Part shown: piece after piece, positions 35,101 through 42,242 of the stretch
Layout: every line of letters starts with the position of its first letter
Position numbering within the stretch: the stretch's first letter is position 1
Source: Avoscillospira sp045530865
GTDB taxonomy: Bacteria; Bacillota; Clostridia; Oscillospirales; Oscillospiraceae
Reading direction: 5' to 3'
Assembly: GCA_045530865.1 (NCBI GenBank)
Contig: JAZSCX010000125.1
Span: 1 to 49,185 of the forward strand
Length of the DNA stretch: 49,185 nucleotides
Position numbers and translations under genes: made by a program
Notes under the pieces: model-generated
Seen by the model: the letters and a program-made list of their open reading frames with translations, nothing else
The model's database searches: none
Told to the model about the DNA's origin: nothing

Positions 35101-38047
35101 CCCAGAACCAGTCACTCATATTACCGCGGCTTCCATACAAGGGACCCCAGTCAACAACGCGAGTGGTAACCTCATCAGTAACCTCAGTGACCTGCATGTA
35201 GTATGCAACCAGCTGATCTTCAGTCAGATCAACCTTCTGCCAGGTATCACCACTGAGAACCTGCCAGGAAGAACCTTCGTCACTGTTCCAATAGCGGATC
35301 TTTGTAAAGCCAAGGCCGCTTCTTGTTTTGTCGACACCATTTTGCTGAATCTGATGGTTCTCTTCACCCTGCAGCAATCTGGAACGCCAATAGTTCAGCA
35401 CATCAGCGGCTCGATAGGCTGTTTCAGGAACAAGCTGGCCTACATCTACGCCTGCCTCAGAGTGAATTCCTTCCGCATCTGCTCGGACCGTTATCTCAGT
35501 TACATTGCCATTTGCTTCGGTAGATGCAGGGCTGTTGGTAATCCAAAGTTCGATAAGCAGAGGATTGACTTCGTTGAGGTTTTCTTCCGACTCCGTGACA
35601 GTGACAGTGTACTCGGTCTCGGAGGCGGGAGTGATCTCCAGCGTGGTGTTTTCAACCACATAGTACTTATCGTCCTCGTTAAAGTTGTAGACGGTTACGG
35701 AGGTGGCATCATCGCGGACAGTTTTGGTTTCGGTCTTGATAACGGTGCCGTCCGCGGTCTGATACCGGATGGTGATTTCCACAGTGTCGTGGACGGTCAC
35801 AGTAAAGATGGCATCGCCAACACTGACAGTGGTAGTACCGCTCTTCAGACCCTCGAAGGTCACTTCGGTCTGACTGATGGCTTCACTGCCGCCTGCGCCA
35901 GTTGATGCGGCATATGAGCCACCGCTGGTACTAGTCAGCACACCACCGCTAAAGCCAAACCACAAATCAGTATATCCAGCAGAAGTCAGTACCCAATTAC
36001 CGTTATCATTAGGATCATCAATATACTGCCCGTTATAAGAAAGTGAATAGTAATCTACGCCCATACTCATCTCAAGCTTAGCAGTCCAAGTTACAGCTTG
36101 TGCAGAAGAATCAACCCAACTAAGGTCAGCAGCTAAATATTTGCCAGCAGAGTTGGTAATGTAGTATTCTTTTCCGGCTTCCAGAGAAGTAACAGTTTCT
36201 ACACTACCACCGGAACCTTCCTGGTAGGTATAGGAGGCAGTTACCTTAACAACAGTATTATCCTCAATTTTGATGTTGTTGGTATAGTCGCCGCCTTCGA
36301 TGACGCGAACAGCGGTACTGCCTACATCCAGATCAACCGTGGTAGAGGCGGGGTCACCCACGTTATAGACGATAGCGGTGGAGAAGTGGGGGACGGTGAA
36401 GGTGAAGATACCGTCTTTCAGCTCGCCTTCGATACCCAGTTTTTCCTCGCCGCTTTCGGAGTCCAGGACACCGCCGCGGACATTGGTCCAGGTAGAGGGA
36501 ACGGGAACGGAAACAGTGGCACTACCGGTGTAGCTACCGTCAGCAGTTACGGGAGTCATGGTCCAGGCCAGGACAGCCTCAGCACCCTCAATAGCGGGAG
36601 CGGTGGTCTGGGTAACGGTCAGACCAGTCAGGCCGGGGGCGGTGACGGCGATACCGGTGGCATCGTCGGTCTTGGTGACGGGGTTGGGCTGGGGTTCGGG
36701 TTCGACGACGGGGTCACCGTTGAGGGAGCCGTCTTCATTGAAACCGCCGGGAACCACCTCAGTGCTGATGGTATATGCATCCTTGCCCTGCATCTCTGCG
36801 GCCATGGCGCGCAGGATCATGCGGGTATTGGCTGCGATCTGGGTCTCAGTCTCTGCATTGGGATAATCGCACCAGATGCAGAACATGGAACCGGCGGGGT
36901 CAGAAACAGTGCTGCCCATGAAGGCAGTATTGCTCCAGTTGGATGCATAGGTATAGCCATTGCTGTCCCACTGGTCGCTTTTGCCCAGAACATAATAATA
37001 GTCACCGTTGACATTGATCATCTCATGGCCCTTGGATGCCATAACAGAGGCAGAAGCGGACTGGTAACCAGTCCAGCCGGAGGTCCAGAAAGCGACCATG
37101 ATCTGGGTGTCGAAGTTGTAGGACGTGTTCTGATTGAAATAAATACCGTCGTTAAAGGCCATGGGAACCATGCCATAGCTCTTGACCAGCGCAGCTATAT
37201 CATTCACATAGCTGACATAGAGCGGATATTTTTCTGCATATACCAATGCGCCGAAGCCCATGGAACCATACGGATACACATCGTTTGCGTATTCGTCCGC
37301 GCCAAAGTTAAATTCGTTGCAGCCCTTGCTGTCAAAGTACGCAACATACTTCTGCACCAGGCCCTTGGTGAAGCTGACAGCATCACTGTTTTCCAGGTCA
37401 ACGGTGGAAGAAGAACCGTTATAGCCGGCACTGCTTCCTGTCAGGGAACTGGCGGCGGAAACGATAGTATTCATGTGGCCGGGATTATTCAGCAGAGGAA
37501 TGATCTCAATGCCGACGTTGTTGGCATGGTCAATGATAGCGTCCATCTCGGATTCGGTCAGTTCATTGGTGCCAAAATCATAGTAGTTTTTATTTCCCTG
37601 CTGAATGGCTGCAGTGACCTGACTGTCCCTGTAGGTGCCAACAGACATATCGTCCAGCAGGAAACGCAGGCCGTCATTGCCGAAGGCCAGCTCCAGATGG
37701 GTATAGCCTGCGGCTGCCATCTCATTGAGCAGGGCAATGATCCAATCCTTGGTAAAATACTTACGGCCGCAGTCCAGATGCAGGATGCGGTACTGGTCGG
37801 CATAAGTCAAGGAAGTCTCGGCGATCTCCAAATCGGCAAGGTCAATACCGTAGGGATCTTCAGTAGGCTCTGCGGTTTCCTTGGTGGCTTCCGCAGCTTC
37901 CTCGGCAGCAGTCATGGTTTTATCTGTTGACTCTGTTGCGGTGGGGGTGGTGTCATCAGTTTCAGCAGCAAATGTTACCAGCGGTACTGCGCTGAACATC
38001 AAACACACAACCAGGAACATTGCCAAAGATCGTTTAAGCATGTTCAT
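32126..38047 (-). CDS. Giant secreted GH20 glycosidase / surface protein
   Basis: 1973 residues. A signal peptide (about 1-27, ending TFAAE) is followed by a Thr/Glu-rich segment and a GH20 catalytic domain at about 86-425, with the Asp-Glu catalytic pair D251-E252 in NFGADEYAND. GH20 enzymes release N-acetylhexosamine or lacto-N-biose from glycans. Long beta-rich regions follow, then an Ig/MBG-like domain (VFDYTGSPIEPAITVKVNG) and a Pro-Gly-Asn/Lys tandem-repeat wall spacer. The C-terminus is a short domain, with no LPXTG sorting signal. The start is ATG 38047 with GGAGG 9 bases upstream. It lies 45 bp after the radical SAM gene on the same strand and could be read from that operon. Substrate specificity is inferred only to the family level. 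Confidence 0.88.
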   Translation of the reverse strand: MNMLKRSLAMFLVVCLMFSAVPLVTFAAETDDTTPTATESTDKTMTAAEEAAEATKETAEPTEDPYGIDLADLEIAETSLTYADQYRILHLDCGRKYFTKDWIIALLNEMAAAGYTHLELAFGNDGLRFLLDDMSVGTYRDSQVTAAIQQGNKNYYDFGTNELTESEMDAIIDHANNVGIEIIPLLNNPGHMNTIVSAASSLTGSSAGYNGSSSTVDLENSDAVSFTKGLVQKYVAYFDSKGCNEFNFGADEYANDVYPYGSMGFGALVYAEKYPLYVSYVNDIAALVKSYGMVPMAFNDGIYFNQNTSYNFDTQIMVAFWTSGWTGYQSASASVMASKGHEMINVNGDYYYVLGKSDQWDSNGYTYASNWSNTAFMGSTVSDPAGSMFCIWCDYPNAETETQIAANTRMILRAMAAEMQGKDAYTISTEVVPGGFNEDGSLNGDPVVEPEPQPNPVTKTDDATGIAVTAPGLTGLTVTQTTAPAIEGAEAVLAWTMTPVTADGSYTGSATVSVPVPSTWTNVRGGVLDSESGEEKLGIEGELKDGIFTFTVPHFSTAIVYNVGDPASTTVDLDVGSTAVRVIEGGDYTNNIKIEDNTVVKVTASYTYQEGSGGSVETVTSLEAGKEYYITNSAGKYLAADLSWVDSSAQAVTWTAKLEMSMGVDYYSLSYNGQYIDDPNDNGNWVLTSAGYTDLWFGFSGGVLTSTSGGSYAASTGAGGSEAISQTEVTFEGLKSGTTTVSVGDAIFTVTVHDTVEITIRYQTADGTVIKTETKTVRDDATSVTVYNFNEDDKYYVVENTTLEITPASETEYTVTVTESEENLNEVNPLLIELWITNSPASTEANGNVTEITVRADAEGIHSEAGVDVGQLVPETAYRAADVLNYWRSRLLQGEENHQIQQNGVDKTRSGLGFTKIRYWNSDEGSSWQVLSGDTWQKVDLTEDQLVAYYMQVTEVTDEVTTRVVDWGPLYGSRGNMSDWFWGGYVMLGNYVFLDYAVVYEGGTMSPNEFPNDNTAFFTADGGSRSINGMLFTEDSEYEIWKVTVTDGTSTRNSNGVDINYPLDDTDAEVTLWETDDGGVPYITGFESINAGEGKLIRIYVRAVETEDSLKVVYYDEKFNTSLREFFISVPNGSDFNNNIVVADTKDAATLPPFETNPERKNATGYGIVNALDKTQNFETSLADVAITNNRYNKDLYKYTGSVVSADGKTITHYYTIDQTALSPNFVADFGLPFKFPLSKVVTNGIDTVKSVTVNPTTLYGTLSYDPEAEEFTYTPTRILPTIDVLTINIGFAGADDTVDIVTTNVGVTPATTVYYGEQFLSFSDGWSTAGTYADVGFQEAEVLGNSGIYGYDDAYQTCTGASDGTASMSKSIGDSATFTFTGTGIQVFANSAPNSGYVSVIVKNKETGAIAKVVMVDTVASGTTDSVVTGGQIGKTLVGLPVVSLVDLTGLPHATYDVTISKVLDTDPVYIDGIRVFGTVDESKYDANGTTGSNPNPFLADEEDNPDFYEVRDIVLKAITISAEESKDYKTLYDQIYASTIEVGSTAVITSAAGAYGTFANPFILVADETAYTYTIDKYYKDPIDGKTYRCINAGEDSDSITLNKLPRELTDDYFVEEDAFNRQDLLDNGPKNELYLFNGDTLTINVSTDRVVQLGLKAPEGNATFELMGNKTTLSTTVDMFYKVKEKEKGDSTHTITVKNTGNTILSVTLLKVCDDPNFAFVPLTEANIKAILADAGITEAPAEPEKPTYTMVELKGTDVLIDGTVFDYTGSPIEPAITVKVNGTELVAGRDYSVTYMNNVEPGTATVIVRGIATASETLGYTGEIKIDYTINAPVTPEEPETPEEPTKPGNNKPGNNKPGENKPGNSKPGETKPGNSKPDNNKPGENKPAKPAENKKNNVKDATLKITFVNLSGKKVDKATITKSGAVGQECVFTVSEIADQAPAGRNVMWFLSVVSSYGDSESIIVPVL
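32360..32503 (-). repeat. Tandem 15-bp repeats encoding KPGNN-type units
   Basis: About nine imperfect 15-bp units (CCGGGCTTATTATTG and variants on the plus strand) encode KPGNN/KPGEN/KPGNS in the spacer of the GH20 protein. Such repeats easily change copy number. Confidence 0.8.
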
Positions 38048-38092
38048 ATTTTGTTACCTCCTCGGTATTTTTGATATATAAATGAAAGCATA

Positions 38093-39229
38093 TTATGCTT
38101 TGTTGCTGTTTATCATTGCCTGAGCAATTCTGCACATCTGCTGTGTCGCTTGGCATCTATATGTTGGTACAGCTGAAAAAGAGCCCGTTTCGGCATAAGC
38201 GACTGCAGCGCAGGGGTGACATACATTGCGATTTGGACACTTGTCGCATAGCCCGGAAAGTCTAATATCAGCGGTGTCCGATCTCAATCGTTCCCACGCA
38301 TCCTGAAAGCTGCATTCTTTCAAATCAACTTTCGGATGTGTCATCATGCCGCACGGCAACATCCAACCATCCCACGTGACCCAGAAGGCTGCCCTGCCAG
38401 CACGGCACCGAACTTGACCGTCAGCTGGATCAATACAGTCTGAATCTAAGCCAAGTGGTTCCGCATATCCTTCAGTAATGCTTTTCAGGTATCCCTGGAA
38501 GCGTTGCTCTCCTCGGTTACGAAGCAAATAGCGCATCATATACTGCGCGGATTCCTCTGGGGTGAAGCGTTCGTTGACGCCGATTTGACTTGGGTCACGT
38601 CGCACCGGTGGGAACATATAGGTAGCGACCGACAGCACTGTATTGACTTCTTTCGCGTAATCCACGATCCATTCAATATCATCTGCATTTGCAGGCGTGA
38701 GAGAACAGTTCAGTTTCACAGTAAGCCCAGCGTTTATGAGTCCGCGGATCGCAGCGTCTACCTTGGAAAAAACGCCGGATATCCCACACAGACGACAATA
38801 GGTGTTATCGCTGGCGCCATACAAAGTGATATTGATTTGCTGCGGTGGTCTGATCCGAAACCGTTCAATCGCCTGATCATCGATCAGGGAGCCATTGGTA
38901 TTAATGGAAACCAGAAAGCCCATGTCCACAAGCTCTTCGTATAATGTCCAAAAGTCGGGCCATAGGAGAGGCTCTCCACCTGTTAACAGCAATTCCAGCA
39001 TGCCTGCATTTCGAGCTTCCCTGGCGATATGACGCCAATCATCCAAAGTCAGAATCTTTCTTGGGCTGCTCATGACCTCTTTCTGCGATTTGCGAACATA
39101 ACACATTCGGCATGAAAAATTGCAAACCGGAGAAAGCTCGAACGTTCCGTTTAGTGGTATGCCCATACGGCAGGCCCTCGCGTAAAGATAATCAGTCAGT
39201 GGTCTGCCGCTTTCTTTGCGTTCACTCAT
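38093..39229 (-). CDS. Radical SAM/SPASM peptide-modifying enzyme
   Basis: 378 residues. The radical SAM cluster motif CNFSCRMC is at C36, C40 and C43, followed by LLLTGGEPLLWPD (SAM binding). The C-terminal SPASM-type domain has many Cys: VRCRAGRAAFWVTWDG, LPCGMM, LCDKCPNRNVCHPC and YRC. Such enzymes install thioether, C-C or other links in ribosomal peptides. The start ATG 39229 overlaps the upstream stop as ATGA, with AGGA 9 bases before it; an ATG at 39238 has no spacing for a site. Context with PqqD-like, kinase and small-peptide genes makes the 80-residue peptide the likely substrate. The actual chemistry cannot be read from the sequence. Confidence 0.87.
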   Translation of the reverse strand: MSERKESGRPLTDYLYARACRMGIPLNGTFELSPVCNFSCRMCYVRKSQKEVMSSPRKILTLDDWRHIAREARNAGMLELLLTGGEPLLWPDFWTLYEELVDMGFLVSINTNGSLIDDQAIERFRIRPPQQINITLYGASDNTYCRLCGISGVFSKVDAAIRGLINAGLTVKLNCSLTPANADDIEWIVDYAKEVNTVLSVATYMFPPVRRDPSQIGVNERFTPEESAQYMMRYLLRNRGEQRFQGYLKSITEGYAEPLGLDSDCIDPADGQVRCRAGRAAFWVTWDGWMLPCGMMTHPKVDLKECSFQDAWERLRSDTADIRLSGLCDKCPNRNVCHPCAAVAYAETGSFSAVPTYRCQATQQMCRIAQAMINSNKA

Positions 39230-40116
39230 AGGCTGCATTCCTTTCGTATTTCCCGCTCCAAATAATCAACGGCATGCTCATCTGGTGTACAGCCATACTT
39301 AAAGACGGGAATATTCTCGATTAAACGCATCAACAAAAGGCTGGCTTCTTCCACAAACCATCTATCCCAACTGTGAATTGTGAGACCGGACCAAATTGCT
39401 TTGAATGCTTCCGTCTGTCTCAGCTTTTGTATCTTGCAGTTTTCGGACTGCTCCAACATCACAATTGCGGTAACTGGGCAGTTCGCATTTACATGACACT
39501 TTGATGAACCGGAATAGGGTGATCCCCAGGCAAGCCATCCCGCACTTTCTTTTGAAAGAATCGGGCGGTCTCCGTTGATCACTTTCGCACCACGGTAATT
39601 ACACCACAACTCTGCCTGTGTGCTTTTTCCTATTCCGGAGGGGCCTGAAAACAAGAGCCCGCCCAACTGTGTGTCTACACAAGCGGCATGAAGGCATAGC
39701 CGTTTTTTGTGAATCAGGATCTCTTCAAATCCAATGTGAAAAAAGCTGTTATGCAATTCCGATACGCAGTGTGCACCCTTTGGCAAGTAATCAATTTGGA
39801 TTATTCCTTCGTTGTGATCATATTGAGCCACAGCATAGGGGGTATAATCTCTGGGAGCGTCAAAGAAACTGCGATAAAAACTGCCGTCTTGATTTTGATG
39901 GACCCGATAACAGTTATCTTCATGGATCACTGCATCTGACAATGCGGGAAGTCTTTCCACCTGGCGAAATACAACTGAGTAATCGGGATTTTGCATATTC
40001 TTCTTAAATGGAATGAATGATGGCTCACTCTCCCATTTCTGGAAGGAATGTAAGGAAATGGAAATTCCCGCGATTTCAAGATCAAGACAGTATTTCGGGT
40101 CAGGATGCGAAAACAT
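39226..40116 (-). CDS. HPr-kinase-like (HprK-related) protein
   Basis: 296 residues. The P-loop FSGPSGIGKST (about 157-166) is followed by INGDRPIL (about 180-187) and HVNANCPVTAIVMLEQ. This is the pattern of HPrK/P-like and PEP-carboxykinase-like proteins that occur in peptide-modification clusters. In the lasso peptide paeninodin, a related kinase phosphorylates the C-terminal Ser of the precursor. The N-terminal 140 residues match no fold I recognise. ATG 40116 follows AGGGAG; the upstream ATG at 40134 lacks it. It overlaps the 80-residue peptide gene by 17 bp and the radical SAM gene by 4 bp, so these three are translationally coupled. Confidence 0.8.
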   Translation of the reverse strand: MFSHPDPKYCLDLEIAGISISLHSFQKWESEPSFIPFKKNMQNPDYSVVFRQVERLPALSDAVIHEDNCYRVHQNQDGSFYRSFFDAPRDYTPYAVAQYDHNEGIIQIDYLPKGAHCVSELHNSFFHIGFEEILIHKKRLCLHAACVDTQLGGLLFSGPSGIGKSTQAELWCNYRGAKVINGDRPILSKESAGWLAWGSPYSGSSKCHVNANCPVTAIVMLEQSENCKIQKLRQTEAFKAIWSGLTIHSWDRWFVEEASLLLMRLIENIPVFKYGCTPDEHAVDYLEREIRKECSL

Positions 40117-40342
40117 TTGCTCCCTGGGTACCACCGTGGTAGCAGATATCCTGATAATCTGTAATCATGCAACCATTTGCACTATACATAAAAAGGTTGG
40201 GAAAACCGGGCAGTAATTTGGGGTCTGCTTGCGCAGAACAGGTCTCCATGGTAGAATTGGTCAGTTCCCAAGCGCAGTCAGCGATATGCTGCGTCAGTTC
40301 AAAATACTCATGGAACAGCTCGGGTTTTACATATTTTTTCAT
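40100..40342 (-). CDS. Candidate RiPP precursor peptide, 80 residues, four Cys
   Basis: 80 residues: MKKYVKPELFHEYFELTQHI is a likely leader, followed by a core region with Cys at 23, 35, 58 and 67 and aromatic and Gly residues between. The last residue is Ser (NVFAS). There is no signal peptide or membrane segment. The start ATG 40342 has a strong GAGAGGG site. Its gene lies directly upstream of and overlaps the kinase gene, and is followed by the radical SAM gene, which is the position expected of a substrate. The N-terminal pattern (MKKY-KPEL-, HIADC) recalls abundant small clostridial peptides next to radical SAM genes; that is memory, not a search. Cleavage site and final product are unknown. 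Confidence 0.7.
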   Translation of the reverse strand: MKKYVKPELFHEYFELTQHIADCAWELTNSTMETCSAQADPKLLPGFPNLFMYSANGCMITDYQDICYHGGTQGANVFAS

Positions 40343-40359
40343 AGATTCCCTCTCATTTC

Positions 40360-41175
40360 TTAATTATTTGCCGCAATCTGAACAACATCAATTACACCGA
40401 TCAAAGAATCAGATGCGTTGATTGTTGTACTTTCTCCTGCGGGAATTTTGTCAACAGTATACTTATATGTTATGCCGCCGAAATATTTATCATCAAAAAC
40501 ATCGTGGCAATAGACAACAACATTAATCAAGTCCTCATCGGTTATATTAGTTAAAGTAATCGATGTTGCGTTTACTGAAATATCAATTCTGTCATCTTTA
40601 TTCGTATCATCAAAGCTACATACAGTATGGATATCCACACATACATAATCAGCAGGCAGATGAAGATTCTCTATGGAAAATGCCATTACTGATTTCTCAG
40701 GCGGAATATCATGGATTACAAAGCTATGCTCTGTTCCATCAGCTAAAAATACATTGACAGTAGCAGTATCCAAATAGGAATCCGAAAGGTTTTTTAGCGT
40801 AATTGCCGCAGTGTTTTCTCCATCCTTATTATCGCAATCAGGATTGATTCCATCGAACTGGAAAACACTTGTGATTTCTATCTTCCCGTCCTCTGCCATT
40901 ACAGGAAACTGAATTGGTTCGATATTGGCGGAAGCATCCTTGTTTTCATCGGTTTCAAATGCCTGATCCGAAACTGCAGAATGGTTTTCTTGATTATTCT
41001 CTTCATCCTCAACTGCAGAATAACTATCCTGATTATCCTCTTCGTCCCCGTTTATGAGGAATAAAATCTGCGGCAGAGCAAATAAAACAAAGAAAACTAA
41101 TACAACAACAAGGACGGTGACAATAATCGTAACCTTATATGGACTCTTTTTTCTTTTCCTTTCGTATTTCCCCAT
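40360..41175 (-). CDS. Single-pass membrane protein with extracellular Ig-like domains
   Basis: 271 residues. A very basic N-terminus (MGKYERKRKKSPYK) is followed by one membrane helix (about 14-37) and an acidic, Asn/Glu-rich linker with an internal near-repeat (QDSYSAVEDEENNQENHSAVSD). The extracellular part has two beta-rich stretches with ITLKNLSDSYLDTATVNVFL and ITLTNITDEDLINVVVYC, reminiscent of FxLYD/Ig-like modules. I recognise no family. The gene lies between pqqD-like (2-bp gap) and the peptide gene (17-bp gap), so it probably belongs to the system, perhaps as a receptor, immunity or display partner. That role is inference. Confidence 0.7.
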   Translation of the reverse strand: MGKYERKRKKSPYKVTIIVTVLVVVLVFFVLFALPQILFLINGDEEDNQDSYSAVEDEENNQENHSAVSDQAFETDENKDASANIEPIQFPVMAEDGKIEITSVFQFDGINPDCDNKDGENTAAITLKNLSDSYLDTATVNVFLADGTEHSFVIHDIPPEKSVMAFSIENLHLPADYVCVDIHTVCSFDDTNKDDRIDISVNATSITLTNITDEDLINVVVYCHDVFDDKYFGGITYKYTVDKIPAGESTTINASDSLIGVIDVVQIAANN

Positions 41176-41177
41176 AT

Positions 41178-41447
41178 TTAATCCTCAATAAGAATGTTCA
41201 TCTGTTGCATCTGCATCAGAAAAGCATCTACATCCTTGGCGGCTTCCTCTGCGGAAACATCATATTCTGAAGTTATCGCAGCAATCAAATCTTCTTTCTT
41301 GCAGCCATCTTTGAGCTTGTTGAAAATCAAAGCACCACTTTCAGATAATACAATCAAACCTTTTACGTGAATCGCTGCTTCACCAATAGGAATTAGCAAT
41401 TGCTCATCTGCTATTGTTCGCAGGATAAATTGATCACTTGCTCTCAT
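41178..41447 (-). CDS. PqqD-like peptide-binding protein (RiPP recognition element)
   Basis: 89 residues. The sequence FILRTIADEQLLIPIGE through ALIFNKLKDGCKKEDLIAAITSEYDVSAEEAAKDVDAFLMQMQQMNIL fits the PqqD fold, with winged-helix and C-terminal helix. PqqD proteins bind the leader of a precursor peptide and present it to a radical SAM enzyme. ATG 41447 follows GGGAGA and overlaps the peptidase gene by 14 bp; an in-frame ATG at 41480 has no site and lies inside that gene. Together with the radical SAM and kinase genes it marks a RiPP-type system. Confidence 0.88.
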   Translation of the reverse strand: MRASDQFILRTIADEQLLIPIGEAAIHVKGLIVLSESGALIFNKLKDGCKKEDLIAAITSEYDVSAEEAAKDVDAFLMQMQQMNILIED

Positions 41448-41919
41448 AAGTCTCCCTTTTCCCAACCAAACGTTTAACATGTGAATAGGTTTTTCTAATT
41501 GCGGGGCGGAGCGGAACTATGCGAATCCATATTTTCTCAAAGAACTCCCACCAAAAGCTGCCTTTTTGCAGCAATTTCTCTTTTCGGCGAACCGCTGTGA
41601 CTACAGCACGCACCTGATCTTTTCTGATCCCAGGCTCTGGATGAATTTGTGCATCGCCGAGCATTGTATAAAAATCGCCATCAACACGTAAAATTCTATG
41701 TAGAATATATCGTCCATTATCCCGTTGATATAACACCATATCTCCGCGCTTCAATGGGCAATTTGCCTTTGAAAGATAAACGGTATCACGCTGATGAACA
41801 AGGAACGGTGTCATGCTGCCTCCGGTTATGACAAGCGGAATTGCGGTTGATTCCTCCAAAAGCTCCAGAAATGGCTCCATAATCAATTCGGGTGAGACAA
41901 TCCTCAAATTATACTCCAT
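41434..41919 (-). CDS. S24/S26-type serine peptidase
   Basis: 161 residues. The catalytic Ser is S35 in TGGSMTPFL. GDMVLYQ follows, then a YILHRILRVDGDF stretch and the GD of box E in TMLGDA. The general base is a His (H74) rather than Lys, as in SipW- and eukaryotic-type signal peptidases. There is no clear N-terminal membrane helix, only an amphipathic C-terminus (WWEFFEKIWIRIV), so it may act in the cytosol or at the membrane surface. Its place ahead of the pqqD-like gene suggests that it removes a leader peptide; that is inference. Start ATG 41919 follows AACGAGG. Confidence 0.82.
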   Translation of the reverse strand: MEYNLRIVSPELIMEPFLELLEESTAIPLVITGGSMTPFLVHQRDTVYLSKANCPLKRGDMVLYQRDNGRYILHRILRVDGDFYTMLGDAQIHPEPGIRKDQVRAVVTAVRRKEKLLQKGSFWWEFFEKIWIRIVPLRPAIRKTYSHVKRLVGKRETYESK

Positions 41920-41934
41920 TGATTACCTCGTTAG

Positions 41935-42157
41935 TTATAATGTTGCAACGACACTGTCTCTAGGTGTGCTGTCTATATGAAATTCATTTCCGCATTCACC
42001 GTGACAACACCAAGTTCCATATTGATCTTCTTGCGCTTCGTTTTTTGCAACAACTGCAAGCTTTCCCAATCGTCTTCCTATCAAGCCGGGGCTTATACTA
42101 ATTCTGCGTTGTTCCATTGTTGTGACAATTGGGTTTTCTAGCCTTATTTTGTTTCAT
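41935..42157 (-). pseudogene. Relic of an AP2/HNH-like mobile-element protein (CGN motif)
   Basis: A 60-codon open frame starts at 42117 (GLIGRRLGKLAVV, then GTWCCHGECGNEF) and stops at 41935. This recalls the IGxRFGRLxV...CxCGN domain of AP2/HNH-type homing-endonuclease-like phage proteins, but it ends before the usual second SCGC pair. The 42117 ATG has no ribosome-binding site. A more natural start, ATG 42157, gives MKQNKARKPNCHNNGTTQN in another frame and then stops at 42098. A frameshifted, truncated relic fits best. It could instead be a 60-residue Cys-containing peptide (C37, C38, C42) made at the head of the RiPP-like operon; I consider that less likely. Confidence 0.45.
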
Positions 42158-42213
42158 AGAATCTAATTCCAGAAAAAGTAAAATGTTCAAAATGGGCATA
42201 AATATTCTTGTAT

Positions 42214-42242
42214 ATAATAGCACAATAGCCATCTCTTTTCAA
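42214..42242 (-). promoter_or_regulatory. Strong promoter reading into the RiPP-like operon
   Basis: On the minus strand TTGAAA (42242-42237), 17-bp spacer, TATTAT (42219-42214) with a TGC extension. The transcript would start near 42207, cross the relic and enter the peptidase gene. No other promoter of this quality was found within the operon. Confidence 0.7.

Noticed and set aside
36386..37930. Long plus-strand frame of 514 codons opposite the GH20 gene
   Set aside because: The minus-strand reading has signal peptide, GH20 motifs and a ribosome-binding site; the opposite frame has none and reflects codon bias.
42098..42157. 19-codon frame MKQNKARKPNCHNNGTTQN as a leader peptide
   Set aside because: Poor ribosome-binding site and no regulatory pattern; more simply the start of a frameshifted relic.
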